Source of the DNA: Pogostemon cablin
Taxonomy: Eukaryota > Streptophyta > Magnoliopsida > Lamiales > Lamiaceae
Direction: 5' to 3'
Assembly: GCA_023678885.1 (NCBI GenBank)
Contig: CM043001.1
Coordinates: forward strand, 6,148,001-6,212,000
DNA: 64,000 bases
The notes under the pieces are model-generated. The model did no database searches. It was not told the DNA's origin and was given only the letters and a program-made list of their open reading frames with translations. Positions within the stretch are counted from its first letter, which is position 1; every line of letters starts with the position of its first letter. Of this stretch, positions 34,681 to 46,289 are shown piece by piece. The position numbers and the translations under genes are program-made.

Positions 34681-36639
34681 ATTAGCAACCAACTTATTTT
34701 ATTATTATAATATAATGTAATTTAAATCCAACTTTAATAAATTTCAACAACATTAAATCTCATACACAATTTTTTTTTTCATTCTATAGAGTAATTATTA
34801 TTTTTTCTTTCTCCTTAACTTTATTTCCATCATATACAATATTAAATCTCATACACAACTTATCACATTATTTTATATGTACATATTTTCAGGTATCACA
34901 AATAATTTATGATTAAATATTAAATAAAATATAAATAAAATGACCTGGCCAAAAAAGCCCAAAAAAATGGGCCAATAGCGGGCCGGGCCATTTGGCCCAT
35001 CGGACTTGATGGGCCGGGCCAAAATGGCCCAGTTCTTTTCGGGCCTATATTTTAGTGGCTCAGCCTAGCCTACTTATGGCGGGCTACGGGCCGGGCTATT
35101 TTTATCGGCTCTAGCAGCAGGTATGGCTATTCATTTAGTGAATAAAAAAATAGAGAGAGAGCATGGCCAATATAAGAAGTATGATAAAGACAAGTTGAGC
35201 AGCATTGAGTTGAAGAAAATAGTAACTTATAGAAGCATAGCAAAAGAAATGAAGGTGTCTAAGAGTACTGTGGGTCAGTGGGTAAAAATAGGGTTGATGA
35301 GAGAACATACTAATGCAATCAAGCCAGCTATATCTGAGAAGAACAAGATAAGACGGATGAAATTCTGTCTAGATGCATTAGAGGTGATTAGAGAGGACAA
35401 AATTATCAAGTTTAAGAGCATGGCACAGACTGTACACATAGATGATAAGTGGTTCTTTATCACAAGAGCATCAGAGAGATACTACTTAACTACAGAGGAA
35501 ACAGAACCATATAGAGCTTGTCAAAGCAAAAGTTTCATTATAAAGGTCATGTTCCTATGTGCAGTGGCCAGACCTGCTTATGATCCTAATGGTGAGTGCA
35601 TATTTGATGAAAAAATAGGTATTTTTCCATTCACTGAAAAAGTTCCAACAAAAAGGAATTAAAAAAAAAGAGAGGCAGGTACAATTGAAACAAAGGCAAT
35701 GATGTCTGTCACAAAGATTATGACAAAAAATGTATTGATCAATCATTTAATTTCTTTTAAAGCTGCATATATTTATTTATGTGTGTGTAACTCTCAGACT
35801 GTGTTCATCATTGAGTTGTTACACCTGAAATCAGTCTCCTGAATAAGAATTATTGTAAAATCCTTATTGCTGACCTTGATTTCATGTGTTACCTGCTATA
35901 AAATCTAAATGGCCAGTTGGAGCAAGTAAGGAAATATTTATTCAACAAGATAATGCAAAGCCTCATATAGAGGACAATGACCCAAAATGGAGAGAGGTTG
36001 CAAGCTCAGATGGATTCAAATTCCATCTAGTCTTTCAACCCCCTCAAAGTCCAGACACTAATATTTTGAATTTGGGTTGGTTTAGGGCTTTGCAATCATT
36101 ACAAGTACAGATTGCAGAAGAAACAATGAATGATTTGTTAAAGGCAGTGAACACAACATATGAAGAATTGAGTCACACCAAATTCAATGCAGTTTTCCTA
36201 AGCCTACAAGGTTGCTTAAGGGAAATCCTAGCTTGTAAGGGAGCAAATAATTACAAGACACCACACATGGGAAAGGAAGAATTATTAAGAGCTGAAAATC
36301 TTCCAACTGATCTAAAGGTGGATCATGATTTGGTAGAGGAAAATATTGATTATCTTATCCAGAAAAATGAAATGGTTGGATTGGAAGAGCTCATTGACAG
36401 TTTAGAGGAAATAGAATGATCTGTTTTAGTTTTAAGGGATAGGTGGTGGGGTTTTTGCATCTAGAATTGTCAAAGGGATAGGTGGTGGGGGTTTGTGCAC
36501 ATATTAGTATGCATATGTGTAGAGACTATTAATGGGATGTTTTGTGGCTGAAAAAACCATTGTTTACAGCTAAAACAACTCTTTTTTGAAGTTGTTTGAG
36601 TAGTAAACATTGCTCTATATGACTAAAATAGTTGTAATG

Positions 36640-37230
36640 TGTTATTCTATTCACAGATTGCACAAACATCACTCTCAGAACACTATCATCATTGAGTGTA
36701 AGGGAATGTGTCTCCTAAATGCATAATTGGTGACATTTAATGTATGCAGCCTCCATTTTTATGCATGGTGACAAATTCATACAGTTACAATATCAGATAT
36801 CATAGATCATACAGATAAACATCATCACTCTCAGAGAACTCTCATCATAGAGTGTTTTTAAATTTGTCACCTAAATGCATAATTGGTGGCATATCAATGT
36901 ATGTAGTCTCTATAATTACGCATGGTGACAAATTTAAGGGATACTCATACTATTTCAATCTAGATAAACATCATAACCCATTCAACACATCAGAGATCAT
37001 AGATCACATCATCACAGTACCAACAATCACTCACTAGAAATCACAGTGTCATCATTCATAACACCATCATACATAGAAAATCCACCAAACCCTAAATTGA
37101 ACGTATTCAGTTTCACTCACACAGAAATCTCATCATAAAGTGTTTCTAAAATTATCTCCTAAATGTATAATTGGTGGCATGTCAATGTATGCAGCCTTCA
37201 TAATTATACATGGTGACAAATTTAATATTC
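36640..37230. repeat. Three-copy module near the MLE right end
   Basis: CTAAATG(C/T)ATAATTGGTG.CAT ... ATGTATG(C/T)AG ... CATGGTGACAAATT occurs at 36715-36775, 36871-36935 and 37160-37217, each preceded by a CTCATCAT.GAGTGT-type segment. Spacing is uneven (about 156 and 288 bp). Confidence 0.8.
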
Positions 37231-37314
37231 TCTTAATTTTTAAAACCACATAAACATCATCACATCAGTTTATGAATGCCTAATCCCACTTATGAGCAAA
37301 TAATAGATTAGGGT

Positions 37315-37857
37315 TTATACCTCTAAATATTCGAGCAATTTCAAAGCTGCAAGGCACAATATTTGTAGCATCTGAATTTGGAACCTACATTCCCTCATAA
37401 AACTTTTGCTAAAATTGTGGCCAGGCACCGACGATTCCTCAGAGACGGGAACCACCTCCCTCATGGGGTCACACACTGACTCCTCTTTAGAGTTGGGCAC
37501 CACCATGCTCACGAGGTCACACAGCAGTTGGTCCTCTGAATCAGGCACAACAGGCCCCACGTATATATCTACAGATTCAGAGACAAATGAAGCACTCAGA
37601 TTTGAATTGAAAGGGACCGAAAATGCAGGGATCCCAGTAGATCTACATGAATCAAATTCGGAGGAGCTTGAGAAAGAGGGGAGCCCAGAAGATATATAGG
37701 ATTCAAACTCGGATAAGCTCAAACAAGATGGGAAAAAAGTAGATCTACTACCTCCATAGTCAGAAAATGAAAAAATCTCAAGGATTTCATCGGAAATCGC
37801 TTCCGATGGTGAATCGACCACCATGGAAACAGACTCAGAAATGGTTCCTGAAGCCAT
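37315..37857 (-). CDS. Unrecognised Ser-rich acidic ORF inside the MLE
   Basis: A 180-codon frame from ATG at 37857. The product is rich in Ser, Glu, Asp and Val, with repeating phrases such as VVPDSED, VVPNSKEES and VVPVSEESS (residues about 103-142) and SSSSEF-type stretches; no transmembrane segment or known domain is seen. Upstream on the minus strand lies a CT-repeat leader and AAACCCTAATTAG (about 38000-38060), like a plant 5' UTR. It is convergent with the transposase gene and lies 450 bp inside the MLE right end. It may be a passenger gene, the first exon of one (GAG/GTATAA near its end could be a donor), or chance. Function unknown. Confidence 0.4.
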   Translation of the reverse strand: MASGTISESVSMVVDSPSEAISDEILEIFSFSDYGGSRSTFFPSCLSLSEFESYISSGLPSFSSSSEFDSCRSTGIPAFSVPFNSNLSASFVSESVDIYVGPVVPDSEDQLLCDLVSMVVPNSKEESVCDPMREVVPVSEESSVPGHNFSKSFMRECRFQIQMLQILCLAALKLLEYLEV

Positions 37858-38554
37858 ATCCTTTTCAAGATAAGAAAAGTAAAAGCGGCACAGAAGAGTA
37901 GATGAGGAGAGTAAACGATGATGGAAAGTTTACACTGAAGAAGACGATAGAGAGTTTATCTGCTAAAGGAGCAGTCGATGAGAGCACTGAAGAACAACTG
38001 CTGAGAGAGAGAGAGAGAGTTCAACAAAGAGAGAGGCCCAAAGTTCTAATTAGGGTTTCTAGAACTGAATCGATAGAAGAGTAAGTGTGTGATTATTAAT
38101 TATTGTACGTAATCAGTAGTAAATGTTTAATTTAGATGAGTATTAGTAGTATTGTTAGATGATGTTAATGTGATGGCAGTCTTGTAGATAGAAGAATTTT
38201 AAGGGTTTTAGATAGTATTGGTGGGACCATACCTTGCCAAAGATGAAAACGGATACCTTTGAAACGGACGTCAAATATAGTAAAACGGTTACCTTCTAAG
38301 TGGCTGGAGGGAGTACAATTATAAATAAATGTATACATTTTGTTAGCGAATTTTCTATTGTATGTAAAAAACCTATATAGAGTTATAAAGAAACACATAT
38401 ATTAAATAAAAGTTTATATGAATGCACGTGTGAACCCGTATGCACAGAGTATCAACTCTTGATTAAAATATGGCAAAAGCTACTCTACACAATTGTTAGG
38501 GTCCAACAGGGTCAGATCAAAATACATGACCCGACATATTATAATCATATCATA

Positions 38555-40330
38555 TCATAATAATATATTAAAAGTGACTTAGCAAGTGTTAACATTTTTT
38601 TTCTAATTTTGCCCTCATCTATTTTTCTTTACCTATTAATTATATTAGTAAATTTATTAATTTAATTTTTACTAATAATTCATGATTCATTTAAACTTTA
38701 TTCATGAATAGCACCTCTTGGATTACTATTTAAAATAATAATTAATTTTCTATTTAATGCAACTCTTGAATTTCTATTTCATGTGACTCTTGATTGTATT
38801 CTTATTATCTATATATACTTACTAACTTCTTACCATGAGAAAAAGAATTTGATTGTCCTTTGGGTTCTTATGTTTACATTACCTTCTTTAATTTTATTTC
38901 TCTATATTTGAGCTCATATAAGTGACTTTGATATCAAATCTTTCTAATATTTATTTGTTCATATTACAATATATTTGTTGTTTGTTTATTTCTTGTTATT
39001 TAACAATTTGTGTGTTTCGTAACTAATGCAGGTCTATCCTGTATAGTTTCACCTATTTACTATCTCTATGTTGTTTCTCAGTTGAGAGGGATTTCGTCGA
39101 GCATGAGGGCTATGGTGGTGGTTAATCCTAAGATCGCAATATGTGATCTTAACATGTAAAGCTTATTTATTTGGATGATGTGTAAATAATATTTATTCAG
39201 AATGGAAGATAGTGCAGTGCATGTTTATGCTTATGAAGGTGGTAATATTTCAAGGATGCTAATCTATTCGAAAAGTAATATTCACACTTACATATGACAT
39301 TTTTCTATGATACAAAACAATCTTTAATTTTTGTTTTCTTCATTGTTTGGATAGTAAAGAGTTATATCCCATTGCTATCAATATTAACATCATATTATTG
39401 TATGCTACACTAATAAAAAACATGACGGCATTGTTAAATTAAATATATATAATGTATTATTTTCGATTTCTTTTACACTTTATTAATACAAAAACTTGAA
39501 TTCTATTTTATTTTTGTTAACTTAGTTATGGTGATGTAGTCTTTCGTGGTTATAAATAAATTTGTAATATTATGAAGTTAGTGGAATTTAATAAAGTGAA
39601 TGAGAGTATTTAGCTTTTTTCTTTTAATGTAAAAATGTAAAAAAATATTAACTATATGTCCTAAAGAGAATTAATTACAAAAATTCCAATTAATACGGTT
39701 AACTTTTATAATAAAACATTAAAATACTAAACTTAATTGAAGAAGATGAATAATTGAATGAAAATTAATTATATAAAATTAAATTGCAATAGCTGAGTAT
39801 AAATTTTAAAATAAGAAGAGAATTTGAATAGTTAAACTACTTATGACATTAACTAAAGTGGAAATAATATTATGTTTTTTTTTATTCTGAAACGTTTTTT
39901 TTAGTTCTTAATTTTATTGTAATATTATATTTTATTGATTATATTCTTAAAATGCGATAGATGTAAGAAATAATTTTAAGTATAACGATGTTTTTTTATA
40001 AGAAAAATGAAGTATATTTAAAATATCAAAGGACTACGTACATTGATATATAAATATGATTGTATGAAAATTAATTAAAATTTAAAATAATATTTTTGGT
40101 ATGATGAATTATTTTAATAACCTTTACTAATTTTTAGTGCTAATATCATTTGAAGAGTATAACCTATTTTTCACAATCAATATTAAACAATCATTTAAAT
40201 TTAAAGTGTTAAAAAAGAGAGGAAAAAAAAACCTCAAATTCAACTTCGTATCTTAAATACTTACACTTTATCACAATTAATTAAAAATGGATTTTTTTAA
40301 AAAATAAATTAAAATCGTTAATTTATTATC
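38555..40330. other. Left arm of the Helitron, no coding sequence seen
   Basis: AT-rich throughout. 39030-39240 is slightly richer in GC without a recognisable exon. Confidence 0.4.
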
Positions 40331-40332
40331 AA

Positions 40333-40560
40333 TATAATCTATAATAAGAGTTAGTCTCCTATAAAACGGGTTCACAGTATAAACCTGTGGTCCTCTTTTA
40401 ATTTTTTTTTTTGATCAAGCAAAAAGTTTTATTCAACTAATGAAAATGTCCTCTTTTAATTTAAATCCTCGCAATACATAAGGTATAATAAAATTGAAAA
40501 GGAAGACCACATGATATACATAAACTCAGTGTACACGAGTGTTTGCCCTATAATAATATC
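40333..40560. mobile_element. MITE containing a tiny retroposed insert
   Basis: GGGTTCACAGTATAAACCTGTGGTCCTC at the left and GACCACATGATATACAT..CAGTGTACACGAGTG at the right are degenerate inverted ends; a related copy lies near 27690-28020. Inside, 40405-40447 (43 bp, starting with a T-run) is bounded by the 15-bp direct repeat GTCCTCTTTTAATTT (40390-40404, 40448-40462). A T-run next to a long duplication fits a 5'-truncated LINE/SINE tail inserted on the minus strand. Confidence 0.5.
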
Positions 40561-40927
40561 ACAAGAATTATATATACTCCTTCCAACTCACAAAACACCA
40601 TTTCTATTTTGGTTAGACTCACAAATTTTCAGCTTCCAAAAAAATGTAAAAAGATCAAAACAATTATAATTTCTCATATACTTTATTTTTTTAAAAAAAT
40701 TATTTCTACCTAACACACCTAACATATTTTATCATTTATTTATACTAGAACAATACCATAATACTTCCAAAATTTTCATTTTACTTAATATATATGCGCA
40801 GTTAAAGAAAAAAACTTTTGTTTATAAAAGGGTTATTAAATAATAAAGTATTTCACATAATATATAAGCAAATAAAATTAAGAACTACTCTTAAACTTTC
40901 TTTTCAAAATTTCATAACTATTACTAT

Positions 40928-42576
40928 TGATGAGCGTTTTCTCAACACACAATTAATCCCCAAGTATGAAGGATATCAATTGTAGTTTCGAAGGTGACCA
41001 AGTTAAATATCGAATCCACGGGACGGATAAATATCAATTTAATTACGTTCTAGTAGATTATGACTATTTTGGAAATAAACAGTTGGTTTATAAACTAAGT
41101 AACAATTTAAATAGCTAATAAATAACAAGAGCAAGTAAATAATAGTTGTGATCGAATAAGATAATAGGTAGTTCGTCAGGCCATCCAGTTTCCTTCGTTA
41201 ATTCGTACTTTCATGTGTCGATGTCCGACTCTGCCTTGTGGTTTATGGACGCATCGCTAGACCATGTGAATCTATTCTATAGACACAAATAGATAAGCTT
41301 TTGACACGTGTGAGTATCCTCAGAGCAAGACGTATACTTTACCTCCCTTTCTAGGTAATATCATAATCAATTATTTCTTGTGCACTTAGTACTCTAACCC
41401 GATTTGATCTCCCTTTTTAGGTACTATAAAGTTATACTCTTTATCCTACTTATTAACCCGAATTCAATTCAATTAACAAACATTCATATAAGACAGTTCT
41501 AATAAGACTTCGGAATCCCTTCACTTAGAATTATAACAATAAACCCTGCTCATTAGTGAACGCACTCAACCAATAATCATGTTATGCATTCAAACTCTAC
41601 ACAATGATTATTGATGTACAAAACAACTATGAGTATGGATTAAAAACGTGCAATCTTATATAAACTAAACCACAAGTAGTGTTGTACGGAGTATACACAC
41701 GAAATACAAATTAACTCATGAAACCTTCATAACCCTAGAACTACCGAAGTGACTCTAACCCATGATTGATCTAAGAACAATCATAGTTAGATGGACCAAT
41801 CTTACTTGAGTCTCCAGCTACACCTCTGTCACCACCCTCCGGATGGACTACTCTTATGATTCACGATCTTAAACTCTTCGTGCTTGGACGTTCTTCGATG
41901 TCTCTCTTTTCTTGACTGCATGAGCCTCCTTTTATACTTGTAATCACGTCTCTAGGGCTTGGAATGGGCTTTTCAAGTGATCTCACGCGTTTTGGCCTCA
42001 AAAATCCGGAAAAGATAAGTTTCCGCATTTTGGTTCGACCTCGTCAACAGGTCGAACCACTGGCCAACAGGTCGAATCCTAGGTCGAACCCTGCTACTGG
42101 ACACATTCTGCGCTTGGTTCGACCTCTTGCACAGGTCGAACCACTTCCTCACAGGTCGAACCTCAGGTCGAACCATGCTGCTAGACAATTTCCGCTCCTG
42201 GTTCGACCAACTGTCAGGTCGAACCCCCAACGTCGTGGTCGAACCCATCTTCTCACGAACTGGTTCGACCATGGTTCGACCTGATGAACAGGTCGAACCC
42301 CTTGAGTCATGGTCGAACCCTCCTTCTGCTGTTTCACAATGCTGGTTCGACCTGTAGGAGAGGTCGAACCCTACTCCATCAGGTCGAACCTTACTCTTTC
42401 CTTGGCGGATCGCGTGGTCTCGACTTCGTCTCTTCGATTCTTGGCACTTCCACTCCATTTTTGCTATGAAAATCACTTAAATAGCTCCATTAACACCTGA
42501 CACCTATTTCCACCTCAAAACGCTCCAAAACTAGCATAAAACCCGATGCCAAACTTGTGAATTTACACACTCATCA
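40928..42576 (-). repeat. Outer 3' LTR (A) of the gypsy complex
   Basis: 1649 bp, paired with 53322-55002; a 32-bp stretch near its end is missing relative to the partner. 42030-42405 carries about 16 GGTTCGACC/GGTCGAACC motifs. Confidence 0.92.
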
Positions 42577-43895
42577 AACCCCCAAACTTACATGTTGCTC
42601 GTCCCGAGGTAACCAAATCAAACCACATGAGTCATGTATAATTCACCAAGATCAAGTACAATATATATCACACATGCAACTTCATTCAATCAAACAAGTA
42701 TTAATTGCTTCATATATATCACTCATGCAAAATCAATCCAATCACATACCATTCGCAGTACTAAGTAATTTCGCTCACAAGATAAGTATTTATTCTCTTC
42801 TACTCAAGTGCGTGAGGCACTATATAGGTTAATATAAACACTCATATCAATACATATTCACGCGTAACCATAAGCTTGACAAAGGTCTCAAAAATCAACT
42901 TATAATCAATTCTTCACTAGGATCACGAAGGACTTATTTTTGGGTTATAATGTTGGCTCTTTGGAAAAAGGTAGGAAAATTTGGACTTAGTGACTTAAGA
43001 CACTAGTAGAGAGTTACCTTGGAGGTTCTCGATTTCTTCTTCTTACAGCAAGTTCTCCTCCAATGTCGTCTCTTGAACTTGTAAAATTCCTGAATTTCCT
43101 TCTTTTCATGGCATCAACATCATCTTCTTAAACAATTCGGGTACCGGTTTTAGGCACTACCCTTTTCATATATAGGCCATCAGCTGCTAAGCTTCATGCA
43201 ACAAGTATAAACAATCGGGGTACCAGTTTCGGGCACTACCCTTAAACAAGATTTAACCATATTCTTTTCATCCAACCATGTTCTATCCTCCTTTTCTTCT
43301 TGCAACACTTACTCTCTTCCACTCTCTCTACCAAGGATTAGGTTAATCAAGGCTCAAGTAAAGGTTTATAAGGTTATTCACTTCGGCTACCAAAGAAAAA
43401 GTTTTAACGGCTCAACAGGACATCCAAAGATTAATAAGATCATTAGTAAGGATAAATTTGGCTAAGTAGCTTAATCACAAAATAATGGTCTAAGATCATG
43501 TCCTAGCAATTTATCAATCATAAGTCTCACACAAGACTTCAAGCCAAGTTCTAGAATACGTTCATATGAATGATCCTCTCAAGAATAAAATAATCATGAT
43601 CAAGCATGATTAAAAAGCTCAAATCCTCACATAGGTAATCCTAGTACTCCTCATAGCACATAATTAAGATCAATTCCACAAGAACTCAATTTACTTATCA
43701 ACTAAACATGCTTTTCATCAATAGAAATTAACACATGAACATATGAATGCACAAAAATCAATAAGCTTATACCCAATTAATCATACAAGATATCACTTAT
43801 ACATTCCACTCACGCATGAATCACACCCCAACCTAAAGATAAAAGGAAAAATAATAGAATCAAGATGAACCAGAGGAAACCAAAAAAACCTGAAA
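42577..43895 (-). other. 3' untranslated region and polypurine tract of the gypsy complex
   Basis: The minus strand reads AAGTTTGGGGGTT directly before LTR A, preceded by CTCGGGACGAGCAACATG. The rest has no coding sequence; its PPT-proximal 300 bp recurs inverted at 46799-47096, and 42850-43450 is related to 51730-52400. Confidence 0.75.
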
Positions 43896-43897
43896 GA

Positions 43898-45149
43898 CTA
43901 CTCCTCCGGAGCATCATCACCCTCATCATCATCATCCTCATCATCAAGCCTCCGCTCCACAATCCGGTGTAGATCACCGATGTGCCTATCCAAATAATCA
44001 ACTCGATCACCCAACCTACCAACTTTCTCATTCAAGGCCGTATACTTCTCATTCAGCGTAGCATAGTTGGCGTTGGCGAGTGCGAGCTGCCGGTTTATCT
44101 CCTGCTGGCTAGCAACGATTGCGACCAGCTGCTCCTGAATACGGCGGAGCTGCTCCCGTGTATCATTCGGGATAGCCCGCTGCTGACGCGGTGCTGGCTC
44201 ATGCTGAGGTGCATCGTGCTGCTCTTCTTTCAGAATCTCCATCTCTGGCTGCTCATCTTCCCGATGCTCGACCTCGGGCTGCTGTGGCCACTGTAGTGGC
44301 TGGTGCGGTGGCGGATGGTACTCTCCCTATTCCACAATTTGTTGTAGCTCCTCCAACCTACCTTCGGCACACAACCTAGCCATGGCTCTCCAATCCCCAT
44401 TGGTCTTCACAGTCATGGACAGAGCAGTGTGTCCTAGGGAGTTTATCAACAAATTCCTCGCTTCCCAGTTTTGCATTTGAATTTTAAAGTTTTCGGGTAA
44501 ACGCTCTTGTAGCCTCAGCTTCCTCGTCACTATGTCCACATTCGAGGGCCTGTCTTGCCTCTTCTTCGATCTTGCTTCATCCACCTTACCTTTCCCTTTA
44601 TTTGATCCTTGTCCCTTTCCTGAAAACAACGATTTCAACACAACCAACAAGACAAGAACACAAGTATATGACTAGCATATCCTATACTCTACTCAAGACT
44701 TCAAGCATCCATGCTTAATCAACTCCAACTATTATCTCAACACCACTTGCTCATTCACATGCTCAAAACATCATCCATCACACTCTCTTTAATCTTCAAT
44801 TCATAAACAGCAAGCATGCATCAACCAATTCAAGCCATTCAACATAAATTTCAACAATTGAACTTCATGAACAACTCAAACTATCAACAATTCAAACCTA
44901 GTTAATATGCTCATTCCTCTAGATGCATAATATCCTTGATCAATCCACACAAAACTCAAGTTCTATCCATAATTAAGCAATCTCAAACCAATAAACATGA
45001 ATTCATATGAATCAACTCCACACTATCAATTATCACCATGAATTTCAACCAAAACCAACATCAATCAACTTACCCACAACAAATTTCTTGAAATAAACTT
45101 CAATCCTAGGGTAATTGAGTTGAAAGAACATACCTTTCGTCTTGCCCAT
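43898..45149 (-). pseudogene. Spliced ORF downstream of integrase, coiled-coil
   Basis: Exon 1 is 45149-45134 (MGKTK plus one base, donor GTATGT); exon 2 is 44619-43898 (acceptor TTTTCAG). The joined frame starts MGKTKGKGQGSNKGKGK and runs about 245 codons, broken only by one TAG (44327-44329) in a Gln-rich context where CAG is likely. The N-terminal third is basic (RSKKRQDRP); the last third is a clear heptad coiled coil (QLRRIQEQL ... LGDRVDYLDRHIGDLHRIVERRL) with an acidic tail DEDDDDEGDD. It lies between integrase and the 3' LTR, the place of extra or env-like ORFs in Tat/Athila elements. No transmembrane segment is seen, so it is not an obvious env. Function unknown. Confidence 0.6.
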
Positions 45150-45309
45150 GGTTAAAAATCGATAATTTGCACACAACACTCAAAAACACGACTGAAGCCC
45201 TAATTCGCGATGAAAATCGCCCAAATCCGCGCCCAATTCAAGAATTAAGAGTGTAATGTTGTGTAATCGGTGCAAAATCAAGTGTAACTGACGAATTTGT
45301 GCAAGGGTG

Positions 45310-45800
45310 TTATGGTTCGGGGAAGGTTCGAGGTTCGGTGAACAAAAAAATGATCGAACCCTTCTAAAAACTCAACTTAAAATGCTTACCTGACGGGGTT
45401 CGACCTCGGGTTCGACCTGCGGAACAGGTCGAACCTCGAGTGACGAGGTCGAACCTACCTTCTGGATAATTACTCCTCGTGGTTCGACCTGGGTTCGACC
45501 TTCTGAACAGGTCGAACCATGAATGTCGTGGTCGAACCTATCACCTGAAAAACAGAGTGCTTTGAACGGACTGGTTCGACCTCAGGTTCGACCTTCTGAT
45601 CATGTCGAACCATAACGGCTCAGGTCGAACCACTCTACTGTAAGATTTAAGTCCCGGGTTCGACCTTGGTTCGACCTATTAGACAGGTCGAACCTAGAAT
45701 GATCAGGTCGAACCTCCTCACTGGATGATTTTCTTCGACGGTTTGACTTCCTCTGCTCGATTCGACCTCCTGGCACTGGTCGGACCTCTCCTGGCTTTAG
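45310..45800. repeat. Internal GGTTCGACCT/AGGTCGAACC array
   Basis: About 16 copies of the 10-bp word and its complement, alternating in orientation so that neighbours can pair as 10-bp stems with loops of about 8-20 nt. It lies just upstream of exon 1 of the coiled-coil ORF. The same motif fills parts of all five LTR copies in the complex. Confidence 0.85.
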
Positions 45801-46289
45801 TCGAACCACCCTTTTAAGCTTCCAAACTGAGTGTTCTTCAATCCCTATACACTTAAAACTTCAATACGAATCATTAGGTACCAACTAGAGCACAACTTCA
45901 TCCAAAATTTGTTCCACAAAATATCATTCATGATAACTCCATAAAAGAAAACACAACCAAAACCCACTAACATTAGGTAAGTTGTAAAAAATCGTCACAT
46001 CAAAATCGATTAAAATTTTAATATGGCGCAAAAACCAACTCCCCTAACAAACATCACAAAGAAAAGATTATACTATCGGTGCTTATTAAGGTAAGTACAT
46101 CACACCCCCTCCAAACTTAGTAAAAACTATAGTTGAAACTAAGTTTGCAAAGAGATGTAATTGCCGATAAGTAAGCTCGTCACATATAAAAATTTCTTAC
46201 TCACAAGAATGAAATAAAGCATTAAAACGGGAGGGAAAGCCCCCAACAGGCGCACATGTTTAACGTCGGAGAGTCACGACGGTACCAAA

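Larger units (their letters stand above)
29487..35113. mobile_element. hAT-type non-autonomous element inside the MLE transposase
   Basis: The ends TAGAGCCGGCAAAA and (complement) TAGAGCCGATAAAA are TIRs. GCAGCAGG is duplicated at 29479-29486 and 35114-35121 (8 bp, hAT). Subterminal GGGCCGGGCC motifs crowd both arms. Without the copia insertion it is about 0.86 kb (428 bp on each side) and codes for nothing. Confidence 0.92.
29308..36419 (+). pseudogene. MLE (Tc1/mariner, DD39D) transposase, interrupted
   Basis: The N-terminal DNA-binding part (29308-29486) ends KVWARVKQQMAAG. After the hAT insertion, reading resumes in the same frame with MAIHLVNKK (from 35122), so the two halves join exactly when one copy of the 8-bp duplication is removed. 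Catalytic block 1 is HIDDKWF (Asp codon 35441-35443) and block 2 is IQQDNAKPH (Asp codon 35949-35951). Block 3 reads ILNLGWF: the third catalytic Asp is Asn (codon 36069-36071, 39 residues after the second). A stop after TKRN (35660-35662) and about 130 bp of unmatched sequence (35755-35885) break the middle before LPAIKSKWP. The enzyme would cut and paste the element at TA; this copy cannot. Confidence 0.92.
28813..38313 (+). mobile_element. Mariner-like element (plant MLE), 9.5 kb with nested insertions
   Basis: The left TIR CTCCTTCCGGCCACTTAGAA continues GGTAACCGTTT, and the right end is its complement with two mismatches over 31 bp. TA flanks both ends (28811-28812 and 38314-38315), the mariner target site. 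The tips resemble the Stowaway TIR, as expected because plant MLEs mobilise Stowaway MITEs. Without the hAT insertion (29487-35113 plus one 8-bp duplication) the element is about 3.9 kb, a normal size. It encodes a plant DD39D transposase on the plus strand, now inactive. Confidence 0.93.

Noticed and set aside
37902..38084. A 60-codon plus-strand frame
   Set aside because: It is the antisense of the CT-repeat leader upstream of the minus-strand ORF in the MLE.
42030..42405. CRISPR-like array
   Set aside because: The repeats are 10 bp, in both orientations, with uneven spacers, in a plant retrotransposon.
42557..42832. A 91-codon frame with a near-identical inverted partner at 46841-47116
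   Set aside because: The similarity reflects the duplicated polypurine-tract region of the gypsy complex, not a protein gene; it begins inside the LTR and runs on the antisense strand.
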